Assembly (NCBI GenBank): GCA_963744115.1
Contig: CAVUSI010000003.1
Coordinates: forward strand, 1,426,001 to 1,490,000
DNA: 64,000 nucleotides
Source: Chersky-267 sp963744115
Lineage (GTDB): Bacteria > Chloroflexota > Limnocylindria > Limnocylindrales > CSP1-4
Direction of reading: 5' to 3'
Shown: positions 25,209 to 33,885 of the stretch, piece after piece
Layout: every line of letters begins with the position of its first letter
How positions within the stretch are numbered: position 1 is the stretch's first letter
Made by a program: the position numbers and the translations under genes
The notes under the pieces: model-generated
Told to the model about the DNA's origin: nothing
The model's database searches: none
Seen by the model: only the letters and a program-made list of their open reading frames with translations

Positions 25209-25484
25209 GTGATCGGCCCGGCCTTCGTGCTCGCGGTGCTCGTTGGGATCTTCACGACCGCGCTGTACGTCCTGATCCGCGGCTCGGTCGGAGGGCGTCT
25301 GCCGCTCCTCCTCCTGGCCGCGATCCTCGGGGCCTGGGCGGGCGACTCGCTCGGCGAGCGGCTCGGCTTCGACATCATCCGGCTCGGGGACTTCCGGTTC
25401 CTGGCCGCGATCCTCGGGGCCTCGCTCGGGATCGGGCTGGTGTCGGTGGTCGCCGCGCTCGGACCGCAGGACGGCCGGACGTGA
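25209..25484 (+). CDS. Small hydrophobic membrane protein
   Basis: A 91-residue protein with three predicted membrane helices (FVLAVLVGIFTTALYVLI, LPLLLLAAILGAWAGDSL, FLAAILGASLGIGLVSVVAAL). It resembles small Gly/Ala-rich DUF-type membrane proteins found near alaS in related genomes, but I cannot name the family. The GTG start follows the TATACT box by 6 nt. The next tiny gene overlaps its stop. Confidence 0.6.
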   Translation: MIGPAFVLAVLVGIFTTALYVLIRGSVGGRLPLLLLAAILGAWAGDSLGERLGFDIIRLGDFRFLAAILGASLGIGLVSVVAALGPQDGRT

Positions 25485-25621
25485 CCCGTCGCAGGGACGC
25501 CGATCCCGGCCGGCGGACGACGCCGTTCCTGCGCGGTCTTACGATCGGTGCCCTGGTCGGTGCCGCCATCGCCGGGTCGCGGATCTGGCTTCGGTTCATG
25601 CGACGGCCGGATCGGGGCTGA
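25481..25621 (+). CDS. 46-residue single-helix membrane protein
   Basis: GTG at 25481 forms a GTGA overlap with the previous stop and opens a 46-residue frame. It has a basic N-terminus (VTRRRDADPGRRTT), one helix (LTIGALVGAAIAGSRIWL) and a basic tail (RFMRRPDRG). The overlap and the charge pattern suggest a real small membrane protein translated together with the upstream one. Function is unknown. It is shorter than the usual gene-calling cutoffs. Confidence 0.5.
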   Translation: MTRRRDADPGRRTTPFLRGLTIGALVGAAIAGSRIWLRFMRRPDRG

Positions 25622-25671
25622 CCCAGGGCGTCGCGACGAGCCCCCACCTTCGGTCGGGAGGCCGGGTTTGG

Positions 25672-25677
25672 TACCGT
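25672..25677 (+). promoter_or_regulatory. Putative -10 box (TACCGT) for alaS
   Basis: TACCGT ends 8 nt before the alaS ATG at 25686, leaving no space for a T-box or Shine-Dalgarno sequence. Confidence 0.45.
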
Positions 25678-25685
25678 TACGGCCG

Positions 25686-28478
25686 ATGCCGACCCCTGAC
25701 GTCACCCTCGACCCCCGGATCAAGGCCCTGCCCGCCGCCGAGATCCGGCGGCGCTTCATCGCGTTCTTCGACGAGCGTGGCCATGAGGTCGTCCCGTCGG
25801 CGAGCCTCGTTCCCGCGGGCGACCAGACGCTTCTGTTCACCAACTCGGGGATGGTCCAGTTCAAGGAGGTCTTCACCGGGGCCGAGACGCGCAGCTACAA
25901 GCGCGCCGTCGACTACCAGCGATGCCTCCGGGTGGCCGGCAAGCACAACGACTTCGAAGAGGTGGGACGGACCCCCCGCCACCACACGTTCTTCGAGATG
26001 CTCGGCAACTGGAGCTTCGGCGACTACTTCAAGCGGGACGCCATCCACTGGGCATGGACGTTCCTGACCGGGGACCTCGGGATCCCGCCCGACCGGCTGG
26101 CCGCGACGACCTACACCCATGATCAGGTGGCCTGGGACATCTGGCGGGACGAGATCGGCCTGCCGCCCGAGCGGATGGCGCGCTGGGGCGACGTCGACGC
26201 CGGCGACGACAAGAACTTCTGGCGGATGGCCGAGACCGGACCGTGCGGACCGTGCAGCGAGATCCATTTCGACCGCGGCAGCGAGTTCTCCGAGGGCCCG
26301 CAGTGCATACCCGACCACGACGAGCACTGTCCCCGCTGGGTCGAGATCTGGAACCTCGTGTTCATGGAGTTCGACCAGCGACCCGACGGCCGCCACCCGC
26401 TCCCGTTCACGAGCGTCGACACGGGCCTCGGGTTGGAGCGTCTCGCGGCGGTCCTCCAGCAGGTCCCGACGAACTACGACACCGACCTGTTCACGCCGAT
26501 CCACGCCCGGCTCGGTGAGCTGCTCGGCCACGACCCGGGGACGTTCGAGGCCGAGCGCTTCAGCTACCAGGTGATCGCCGACCACGTCCGGGCCGCGACG
26601 TTCCTCGCGGCCGACGAGGTGCGACCGTCCAACGAAGGCCGTGGCTATGTCATGCGCCGGATCGTCCGTCGGGCCGTCCGCCACGGGCGCCTGCTCGGCC
26701 GGACGGAACCGTTCCTGGCCGACCTGTCCGAGACGGTCATCGCGACGATGGGGGAGCCCTATCCGATCCTGCTCGAGCGCCGTGACGAGATCCAGGGGGT
26801 GATCGCGCTCGAGGAGCGCCAGTTCGCCCGCACGCTGGCCGCCGGCGAGGGTCTGCTGGAGGAGGCGCTCATCCCGCTGACATCGGCCGAGCGGAGCGTC
26901 GGCCGTCGCCCGGAGGAGCTGCCGCCGGACGCGCCCGTTCTCGGTGGCGACGTCGCCTTCCGGCTCCACGACACCTATGGCTTCCCGATCGACCTGACCG
27001 TCGAGCTCGCCGCGGAGTACGGCGTCGCGGTCGACCGGGCCGGCTTCGACGCCGCCCTCGCCGAACAGCGCGAGCGGAGCCGGAGCGGTCGGAAGGCGGA
27101 GCTGTCCCAGCACGCCGAGCTGACGGCGCTGTACCAGGCCATCCAGGCCAGGATCGGCGACACCGAGTTCAAGGGCTACGAGACGACCCGGGTCGACGAC
27201 GCGACCGTCATGGCGATCATCCGCGACGGGCTCGAGTACGAGGAGCTCGAGGCCGTCGGCGACATCGACCTGACGGCGCCCGCCGGGGCGGCGGCCGAGG
27301 TCGTGCTCGACCGGACGCCGTTCTATGCCGAGGGCGGCGGCCAGATCGGGGATCGCGGCGTCCTGTCGCTCGGTGGCGACGTGGTGTTCGAGGTCGACGA
27401 CACCCAGCGCCCGCTCGGCGGACTGATCGTCCATCACGGCACGCTCCGCGGCGGCCTGCGGGTCGGCCAGCGGGTCGTGGCCGAGGTCGATGCCGAACGC
27501 CGTGCGCGCACGATGCGGAACCACACCGGGACGCACCTGCTCCATCGGGCCCTGCGCAACGTCGTCGGCTCGCGTGCCCGGCAGGCCGGGTCGCTGGTCA
27601 CGCCCGACTCCCTGCGCTTCGACTTCCCGTTCGAGCGCGGCCTGACCGACGACGAGCGTGCCGCGATCGAGGCCGAGGTCCGGGGAGTCATCCGCGACGA
27701 CCGGCCGGTCACGCCGTCCTCCATGACCATGCGCGAGGCGATCGAGGCCGGTGCGGACGCCTTCTTCGACGAGAAATACGGCGAGACGGTGCGGACGGTC
27801 CGGGTCGAGGGCTACAGCCACGAGCTGTGCGGCGGCACCCATTGCCGCGCCTCGGGCCAGATCGGCGGCTTCGTCATCGTCGGCGAACGGAGCATCGGCA
27901 GCGGGATGCGCCGGATCGAGGCGCTGACCGGTGACGGTGCCGATGCGTTCCTGGCCGGCCGCCTGGCGACCCTCGAGCGGGCGACCGAGGCCGCCGGGGC
28001 CAACACCGTCGACGGGCTACCCGACCGGATCGCGGCGCTCCAGGACGAGCTGCGCGAGACGAAGCGGAAGCTCAAGACGGCGGCCGCGGCCGGTGGGCCG
28101 CCCCGGCCTGCCGATCTCGCCGGTCGCGTGGTGGAGGCGGCTCCGGGGATTCGGCTGGTCGCCTATGCCGGACCGTTCGAGTCGATGGACACCCTCAAGA
28201 GCACCGCCAAGGACCTTCGTGGGCTGATCCCATCCGGGGTGCTCGCGCTCGGCCTCGATGCCGACGAGCCGCAGGTCTTCGTCACCGTCAGTGACGACCT
28301 CGTCGGACGAGGGATCGGCGCCGGCGACCTGGTCCGGGCCGCGGTCGGCAGCATCGACGGCAAGGGCGGCGGCCGGCCGGAGATGGCCCAGGGCAAGGGC
28401 ACCCGGCGTGACGGCCTGCCCGCGGCGCTCGAGGCGATCTCGATCGCCCTGGCGGCCTCGAACGGAGCGTCCGGCTAG
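25686..28478 (+). CDS. alaS: Alanyl-tRNA synthetase
   Basis: Class II synthetase charging tRNA-Ala, 930 residues (the family is about 870-900). In order: the catalytic core (FFDERGHEVVPSASLVP, FTNSGMVQFKEVFTG, QRCLRVAGKHNDFEEVG, WRMAETGPCGPCSEIHFD), the tRNA recognition region with RPSNEGRGYVMRRIVRRA, the editing domain with zinc ligands NHTGTHLLH and CGGTHCRASG, a coiled linker, and a C-Ala/DHHA1 domain ending in GGGRPEMAQGKG. It starts at the ATG just after the TACCGT box. The FtsA-like gene begins right after its stop. Confidence 0.96.
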   Translation: MPTPDVTLDPRIKALPAAEIRRRFIAFFDERGHEVVPSASLVPAGDQTLLFTNSGMVQFKEVFTGAETRSYKRAVDYQRCLRVAGKHNDFEEVGRTPRHHTFFEMLGNWSFGDYFKRDAIHWAWTFLTGDLGIPPDRLAATTYTHDQVAWDIWRDEIGLPPERMARWGDVDAGDDKNFWRMAETGPCGPCSEIHFDRGSEFSEGPQCIPDHDEHCPRWVEIWNLVFMEFDQRPDGRHPLPFTSVDTGLGLERLAAVLQQVPTNYDTDLFTPIHARLGELLGHDPGTFEAERFSYQVIADHVRAATFLAADEVRPSNEGRGYVMRRIVRRAVRHGRLLGRTEPFLADLSETVIATMGEPYPILLERRDEIQGVIALEERQFARTLAAGEGLLEEALIPLTSAERSVGRRPEELPPDAPVLGGDVAFRLHDTYGFPIDLTVELAAEYGVAVDRAGFDAALAEQRERSRSGRKAELSQHAELTALYQAIQARIGDTEFKGYETTRVDDATVMAIIRDGLEYEELEAVGDIDLTAPAGAAAEVVLDRTPFYAEGGGQIGDRGVLSLGGDVVFEVDDTQRPLGGLIVHHGTLRGGLRVGQRVVAEVDAERRARTMRNHTGTHLLHRALRNVVGSRARQAGSLVTPDSLRFDFPFERGLTDDERAAIEAEVRGVIRDDRPVTPSSMTMREAIEAGADAFFDEKYGETVRTVRVEGYSHELCGGTHCRASGQIGGFVIVGERSIGSGMRRIEALTGDGADAFLAGRLATLERATEAAGANTVDGLPDRIAALQDELRETKRKLKTAAAAGGPPRPADLAGRVVEAAPGIRLVAYAGPFESMDTLKSTAKDLRGLIPSGVLALGLDADEPQVFVTVSDDLVGRGIGAGDLVRAAVGSIDGKGGGRPEMAQGKGTRRDGLPAALEAISIALAASNGASG

Positions 28479-29741
28479 ATGGCCTTCTGGCGTCGCCTCT
28501 GGCAGCGCGACGACCTGCCCGCCCTGGCGGCATGTACGGCGCTCGACATCGGGACCGAGTTCGCCAAGGCGCTCGTTTTCGAGATCGACGACCAGGGACA
28601 GGGGACCGTCCGGGGTGTCGGCCGCAAGCGCCAGGGCCTGTCGCACATGCAGTCGGGCACGGTCGCCGACATCGCGGCGGTGGTCGACAACTGCGCCGTC
28701 GCCCTCCAGGAAGCCGAGGAGATGGCCGGCTTCCGGCCGACGCAGGTGGTCATCGGGATCGCCGGTGAGCTGGTCAAGGGGTTCACGACGACGAACAGCC
28801 AGGAGCGCCGGAAGCCGGACCAGCCGATCTCCGAGGCCGAGCTCCAGAAGCTCATCGACGCGGTCCAGCAGGAGGCGCTCCGCGAGGCCGAGCGGTCGAT
28901 CACCTGGGAGACCGGCCTGCCGCACGTCGACGTGCGGCTGGTCCATGCCGCGGTCACCTCGGCCAGCATCGACGGCTACGCGGTGACCAATCCGGTCGGG
29001 TTCCGCGGGCGCTACGTCAAGATCGGGATCTTCGACGCGTTCGCTCCGCTCGTCCACCTCGGCGCGCTCGAGAGCGTGGCCAGCCAGCTCGACCTGGAGC
29101 TGCTCGAGATCGTCGCCGAGCCGTATGCCGTCGCCCGGGTCCTCGGCGCGGAGCAGGTCCAGCAGGCGGGGGCGATCTTCATCGACATCGGCGGCGGGAC
29201 GACCGACGTGGCGCTCGTCCGCCAGGGCGGGATCGAGGGGACCCGGATGTTCGCCCTGGGCGGCCGGGCATTCACCAAGTCCATCGCCGACCGGCTCGAC
29301 CTGCCGTTCCCGCGGGCCGAGGCGCTCAAGGTCGACTATGCGCGGGGGCTCCCGGTCGACCGCCGCGACGAGATCGAGGCGATCGTGACCGACGACGTCA
29401 CCGTCTGGTCGGCGGGCGTCGAGCTGGTCATCGAGGAGCTGTCCGGCGGCGACCTCCTCCCCGGCCGGATCCACCTGTGCGGCGGCGGCTCGCGGCTGCC
29501 GGAGATCCTGGCGGCGCTCGAGGCCGAGCAATTCTGGAAGCATCTTCCGTTCGCCCGACGGCCCGAGGTCACGATCATGTCGCCCGATCAGGTCGCCTCG
29601 ATCGTCGACGCGACGAAGCTCCTGGTCGACCAGCAGGACGTGACGCCGCTCGGTCTGGCCCACCAGGCGATCGAGCTCCAGTCGACCGAGAATCCCCTCG
29701 ACGCCGCCCTCCGGCGCGTCCTCCGCGCGATGAAGGTCTAG
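28479..29741 (+). CDS. FtsA/PilM-like actin-fold ATPase
   Basis: A 420-residue protein of the FtsA/MreB/Hsp70 actin superfamily. Phosphate-1 is CTALDIGTEFAKAL, phosphate-2 IFIDIGGGTTDVALV, and the adenosine motif LCGGGSRLPEIL. A central insertion (about residues 85-165) sits where FtsA carries its 1C/SHS2 domain. No C-terminal amphipathic membrane helix is obvious. It begins directly after alaS and is followed after 4 nt by a bitopic membrane protein, an arrangement like PilM-PilN, in which an actin-like protein binds the short cytosolic end of a single-span partner. It may be an orphan cytoskeletal or assembly ATPase rather than true FtsA, since no ftsQ or ftsZ is near. Confidence 0.75.
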   Translation: MAFWRRLWQRDDLPALAACTALDIGTEFAKALVFEIDDQGQGTVRGVGRKRQGLSHMQSGTVADIAAVVDNCAVALQEAEEMAGFRPTQVVIGIAGELVKGFTTTNSQERRKPDQPISEAELQKLIDAVQQEALREAERSITWETGLPHVDVRLVHAAVTSASIDGYAVTNPVGFRGRYVKIGIFDAFAPLVHLGALESVASQLDLELLEIVAEPYAVARVLGAEQVQQAGAIFIDIGGGTTDVALVRQGGIEGTRMFALGGRAFTKSIADRLDLPFPRAEALKVDYARGLPVDRRDEIEAIVTDDVTVWSAGVELVIEELSGGDLLPGRIHLCGGGSRLPEILAALEAEQFWKHLPFARRPEVTIMSPDQVASIVDATKLLVDQQDVTPLGLAHQAIELQSTENPLDAALRRVLRAMKV

Positions 29742-29745
29742 CGCG

Positions 29746-31584
29746 ATGGCCTCGATCATCTACCTCGACGTCGACGACGAGATCACCACCGCCGCCGCGC
29801 GGATCCGGACGGCCACCGACACCAAGGTCGCCCTCGTCCTGCCGCCGGGCTCGCGACTGGCCACCTCGCGGATCAACTTCCGGCTGCTGTCGCGAGAGGG
29901 TCTCGAACGCAACCGCGTGCTCTCGATCGTCGCGGCCGACCCGGCCGCCCGGGCGATCGCGGCATCGGCGGGTCTGCCGGTCCACGCGACCGTCGCCGAG
30001 TTCGAGGAGGCCATCGCGCCACCGGCGCCGCCCGTCGGGCCGCCCGCGGCACCGTCCGTCGATGCCGGCCCTCCCGCCGGTGGCGCTCCGAGCGCATCGA
30101 AGCGTTCGCGCAGGCGGACGGCCGGGGCTGCCGCGGCCGGCGCCGCGGGAGCGGCCGCGGCTCCCGAGACGGTCGGGCTCTTCGACACGACCCCCGCCCC
30201 AGAGCCCCCCGCTTCGCCACCACCGGTCGTGGCGGCGCCCGTGGCACCTCCGCCGCCCGAGACCCCGCCTGGAGGCGTCGTCGACGTACGTGTCGCCGCG
30301 ACCGGAGATGCCGCCCGCCGAGACTCGAGCCCGTTCGAGCGCGGCGGCCGGTGCGTCCGTCCCGCCGGTCCGGTCGGGGCGCGGCCTGCCGAGTGGTCTC
30401 GTCGCCGTCGTCGGCTCGTTGGTCGTGGTCCTGGTGATCCTCGCGGTCATCGGCTATGTCCTCCTCCCCTCGGCATCGGTCGTGGTGACCCCGGTCGCCG
30501 TGCCGATCGGTCCGGTCGACTTCGTCGTCCGCGCCGACCCGGACGCGACCTCGGTCGACGCCGATGGCGGGGTCATCCCGGCGACCCGTTTGAGCCAGGA
30601 CTTCACCGCCTCGGACGAGTTCAGCGCGACGGGCAAGCGGGTCGTCCAGACGAAGGCCACTGGGACGCTTGCCTGGAAGAACTGCGATACCGGAGCCTCC
30701 CATACCGTACCGGCCGGCGCCGTGGCCCAAACCGGCAGCGGGATCGGATTCGAGGCCCTGAGGCAGTGTTCCTCCCAGTGGCCACGATCACGGGACCGCC
30801 AGACAATCTCCAACTCAACTGCCAGTCGCGCGATGCCAAGGCGCGAGCGCTCAAGGCGGGTCCGAGCGGCAACGTGGGGCCTGGCACCATCAAGGTCGTC
30901 CCGACCAACCTGAACTCGGTCGTGATCAAGGTGACCAATCCAGCTGCGATGACCGGCGGCAAGCGCGACGAGTTCCCCCAGGTCTCGCAGAAGGATGTCG
31001 ACGCCGCGGTCGCTCAGCTCGGCAAGGACCTGGCCGCCCAGTTCGACGCCTGGGCCGCGGCACCGGACGACCTGCCGCCTGGCACGACCGCGTTCCCGAC
31101 GACCGGCCATCTCGGCACACCGGTCCCGACGCCTGACCCGGCGACCCTCGTCGGGCTGGAGCAGCCGACGTTCCAGCTGGCGGCCACGGCGACGGGCACG
31201 GTCGTCGCCGTCGACACGAAGCTCATCGACCAGGTCGCCGCGGGCAGGATCGCCGCCGACGTCCCGTCGGAGCATGCTCTCAAGGACGGCTCGGTGACCT
31301 CGCAGCACGACGGCGGACAGGCGGACGGCGACCTCGTCGACTTCCGGGTGACGGCGAACGCCCAGGCGATCCCGGTCCTGGATGCCGCCGTTCTGCGCGA
31401 GCAGATCAAGGGGAAGTCGGTCGTCGACGCCAAGCGGCTGCTCGAGCGCTACGGGTCGGTGACGATCAGCACGTGGCCCGGGTTCGTGTCGTCGATCCCG
31501 ACCCTCGACGCCCGGCTCGACCTGACCGTGACCGGGCTCGATGGAGCATCGCCGGGTCCGCTGCCCTCGGCCAGCGGCCCGTGA
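29746..31584 (+). CDS. Bitopic membrane protein with baseplate-J-like ectodomain (two frame breaks)
   Basis: The N-terminal about 85 residues (SIIYLDVDDEITTAAARIR, VALVLPPGSRLATSRINFRLL) form a predicted cytosolic alpha-beta domain. An Ala/Pro-rich linker with basic patches follows, then one membrane helix encoded near 30395-30470 (GLVAVVGSLVVVLVILAVIG) and an ectodomain of about 370 residues. The segment AVAQTGSGIGFEA resembles phage baseplate J/gp47 proteins. The frame shifts +1 between about 30250 and 30310 and back (-1) near 30757-30762, consistent with sequence errors. Upstream lies an actin-like ATPase and downstream ruvX, with a GTGA overlap. The function is unknown; a membrane-spanning partner of the ATPase is plausible. 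Confidence 0.6.
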   Translation: MASIIYLDVDDEITTAAARIRTATDTKVALVLPPGSRLATSRINFRLLSREGLERNRVLSIVAADPAARAIAASAGLPVHATVAEFEEAIAPPAPPVGPPAAPSVDAGPPAGGAPSASKRSRRRTAGAAAAGAAGAAAAPETVGLFDTTPAPEPPASPPPVVAAPVAPPPPETPPGGVVDVRVAATGDAARRDSSPFERGGRCVRPAGPVGARPAEWSRRRRRLVGRGPGDPRGHRLCPPPLGIGRGDPGRRADRSGRLRRPRRPGRDLGRRRWRGHPGDPFEPGLHRLGRVQRDGQAGRPDEGHWDACLEELRYRSLPYRTGRRRGPNRQRDRIRGPEAVFLPVATITGPPDNLQLNCQSRDAKARALKAGPSGNVGPGTIKVVPTNLNSVVIKVTNPAAMTGGKRDEFPQVSQKDVDAAVAQLGKDLAAQFDAWAAAPDDLPPGTTAFPTTGHLGTPVPTPDPATLVGLEQPTFQLAATATGTVVAVDTKLIDQVAAGRIAADVPSEHALKDGSVTSQHDGGQADGDLVDFRVTANAQAIPVLDAAVLREQIKGKSVVDAKRLLERYGSVTISTWPGFVSSIPTLDARLDLTVTGLDGASPGPLPSASGP

Positions 31585-32042
31585 CCCGGATCCTCGGGAT
31601 CGATCTCGGCGAGAAGCGGATCGGCGTCGCGGTCGCGGACAGCGATGGCGCCGCGGTCCCGCTGACCACGCTCCGCCGGGCCCGCGACGTCGCCGCGGAC
31701 GCCGAGGCGATCGTGCGCCTCGCCGTCCAGCACGATGCCGCCGAGCTCGTGGTGGGGTTGCCGCTCGAGGCGTCGGGGGAGACCGGGACCCAAGCGAACG
31801 TCACGCTGGCCTGGGTCGAGTCCGTCTCACCACTCGTGCGCCTGCCCGTCACGCTCCGCGATGAGCGTCTTTCCAGCCATCTCGCCGAACAACGCCTTGG
31901 TCCGATGAAGCGCGGCCGCTCGGGCGGTCCGCCGACGGCGTCCCAGCGCGACGCCTATCGGGCCAGGGTGGACCGCGAGGCCGCGGCGATCATCCTCCAG
32001 GACGAGCTCGACGCCCGCGCCCGTCAGGATGCCGGGCGATGA
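31581..32042 (+). CDS. ruvX: RuvX/YqgF Holliday junction resolvase-like nuclease
   Basis: A 153-residue RNase H-fold protein. Motifs: GIDLGEKRIGVAVAD (first catalytic Asp), ELVVGLPLEASGETG, LRDERLSSHLAE, and a C-terminal DREAAAIILQDELDA with acidic residues of the active site. YqgF/RuvX proteins are linked to Holliday junction resolution and to 16S rRNA 5'-end maturation; which role applies here is not visible. The GTG overlaps the stop of the baseplate-J-like gene, and mltG overlaps its stop. Confidence 0.88.
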   Translation: MTRILGIDLGEKRIGVAVADSDGAAVPLTTLRRARDVAADAEAIVRLAVQHDAAELVVGLPLEASGETGTQANVTLAWVESVSPLVRLPVTLRDERLSSHLAEQRLGPMKRGRSGGPPTASQRDAYRARVDREAAAIILQDELDARARQDAGR

Positions 32043-33430
32043 CCGTCCGCGGTGGGGGTCGGCCCCGTGACAGCCAGGGCTACGGCCTGGCGGACGTCGA
32101 GATCGACGAGGAGCACTACGCGCGACCGCCGGATCCCGGCGAGGGATCGCGCCGCGGCCGGCGATCGCCGGAGCCACCCCGCGCCGGCGGGCGACCGCCC
32201 CAGGCGCCGCGGGCGAGTGGAGGGTTCGGATTCGGTGGTCTGCTCCGACTGATCGCCTTCCTGTTGGTCCTGGCCGGGATCGTCCTGATCGTGTCGCTGA
32301 CCGTCCTCCGCCCGGTCGTCGCCGGGGCGGTCGTCGGCTGGGCAGCCGACAATCCGAGCGCACTCCGGTTGCCGTTCGTCGAGGGCCTGGTCAAGGAGGA
32401 CCTCGGCACGGCGCTGACCGATGCGCCCGCGACCGACCCGGCGCAGGTCGAGTTCACCGTGGCCGACGGCGACACGGCCGCCGTGATCGCGGCACGGCTG
32501 GCCGAGCAGGGCTTCCTGACCGACGCTCGGTCGTTCGTGTTCATCTCGTCGGACCGCGACCTCGCCGACAAGCTCCAGGCGGGGACCTACATCCTGCGCC
32601 GCAACATGACCCCCGATCAGCTAGTGACCGCGCTGCTCGTGTCCCACGACCTGGCCGTCAGCGTGCCGCTCCGCGAGGGGTTGCGGCTCGAGCAGATCAC
32701 GGCCAAGCTCGAGACGCTGCCGCTCAAGATGGACGTCAGCGACTTCTACGCCGAGGCGACGAAGCCGCCGAAGAGCCTGCTCGATGATTACCCCTGGCTG
32801 GACCTGCCGAAGGGCGCCTCGCTCGAGGGGTACCTCGCGCCCGCCACCTACAGCGTCCTGCCCGACATCACGCCGGACGCATTGATCCGCCAGATGCTCG
32901 ACAAGTTCTACGCCGATGTCGGGCCCGACCGGCTCAAGGTCCCCAAGGCGCGCGGGATGACCTTCCACGAGGTCCTGACCCTCGCGTCGCTGGTCGAGCG
33001 CGAAGCGTTCCTCGACGAGGAGCGCGCCCAGATCGCGGGCGTCTACCAGAACCGGCTCCAGCCTGGGACCGAGACGGCCGGCTTCCTCGGTTCGGATCCT
33101 TCGATCTTCTACCTCAACGACTCGCTCCAGCTGGCCAAGCTGCCGATCGACAAGTGGACGGGCTATACGTTCTGGGCACCGCCCAAGGACGGGCTCACCG
33201 ACGCGACGATCCCGGCCGACCTCGCGGCCTACAACACGTACACGCACAAGGGCCTGCCCCCGGGTCCGATCGCGACGCCGACCGTGGCCTCGATCGACGC
33301 GGCACTCGACCCTGACACGAAGGGCGGCTACCTCTATTTCGTGGCCAAGAACGACGGCTCCAACACGACGGCCTTCGCCAAGACGTACAAGGAGCACCAG
33401 GCCAACCTCAAGAAGTACGGGTACCGCTAG
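32039..33430 (+). CDS. mltG: Endolytic transglycosylase MltG (YceG-like)
   Basis: A membrane-anchored murein glycosidase that cuts nascent glycan strands. It has 463 residues. A basic, Pro-rich cytosolic N-terminus of about 65 residues leads to one transmembrane helix (LLRLIAFLLVLAGIVLIVSL), a LysM-like domain (EFTVADGDTAAVIAARLAEQG) and the catalytic YceG domain with LEGYLAPATYSV, TLASLVEREAF (catalytic Glu region, about residues 318-323), VYQNRLQPG and YNTYTHKGLPPGPI. The family usually reads LEGYLFPDTY, so Ala-Pro-Ala replaces Phe-Pro-Asp. It follows ruvX with an ATGA overlap, a conserved yqgF-yceG neighbourhood. Confidence 0.92.
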   Translation: MTVRGGGRPRDSQGYGLADVEIDEEHYARPPDPGEGSRRGRRSPEPPRAGGRPPQAPRASGGFGFGGLLRLIAFLLVLAGIVLIVSLTVLRPVVAGAVVGWAADNPSALRLPFVEGLVKEDLGTALTDAPATDPAQVEFTVADGDTAAVIAARLAEQGFLTDARSFVFISSDRDLADKLQAGTYILRRNMTPDQLVTALLVSHDLAVSVPLREGLRLEQITAKLETLPLKMDVSDFYAEATKPPKSLLDDYPWLDLPKGASLEGYLAPATYSVLPDITPDALIRQMLDKFYADVGPDRLKVPKARGMTFHEVLTLASLVEREAFLDEERAQIAGVYQNRLQPGTETAGFLGSDPSIFYLNDSLQLAKLPIDKWTGYTFWAPPKDGLTDATIPADLAAYNTYTHKGLPPGPIATPTVASIDAALDPDTKGGYLYFVAKNDGSNTTAFAKTYKEHQANLKKYGYR

Positions 33431-33490
33431 ACCGTGGGTAATTGGCCGCAGCTCTTCGGAGGGGCCGGGAGTCGAGCCGTTCCGCCGGCG

Positions 33491-33715
33491 TCAATGGCCG
33501 AGAAAGGGTCGTCGTCGCAATCGCTCGATGATCCGATCGATGAGGCTCGGCGGCTCGGGCTCCGGCTCGCGATCGTCCGCAGGCTCGGTCGGCTCGTCGT
33601 GGTAGTCGTCGCTGAGGGTGCGCATCGGGACCGGGATCAATCCGCCGCCGCCGGTATCCGGCGTGTAGAACGCCCCGGCATTACGTTCCGCCCGCCTTGG
33701 CTTGGTCCGGGCCAT
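33491..33715 (-). CDS. Small basic-acidic hypothetical protein
   Basis: A 74-residue protein with a basic start (MARTKPRRAERNAGAFYTPD), a Gly-rich turn, an acidic Pro/Glu stretch (DDREPEPEPPS) and a basic amphipathic end (LIDRIIERLRRRPFLGH). A GAAGGAGAG ribosome site 4-5 nt before the ATG supports expression. A TTGACA-like -35 word lies at 33838-33843 on the same strand, without a clear -10 partner. It fills the 455-nt gap between mltG and the divergent peptidase gene. Bases 33431-33490 hold nothing recognisable. Function is unknown. Confidence 0.5.
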   Translation of the reverse strand: MARTKPRRAERNAGAFYTPDTGGGGLIPVPMRTLSDDYHDEPTEPADDREPEPEPPSLIDRIIERLRRRPFLGH

Positions 33716-33885
33716 GCCGCTCTCCTTCGTCAGCGCAACGCTGGTCCGGTCGACTCGTCGCGTCAAGTGCCGGTTGTCAGCCGCGAGCACTTCAGCCTGG
33801 GCGATTCCCGGGAGTCGATCGCCGGCGGATCGGGCCATGTCAAGCTCCCGGCGAGCATGCCGCGAAGCGACTCGTCGGGCTACCG

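Noticed and set aside
25677..27842. A 721-codon antisense frame opposite alaS
   Set aside because: It mirrors alaS codons and shows no recognisable domain; alaS explains the sequence.
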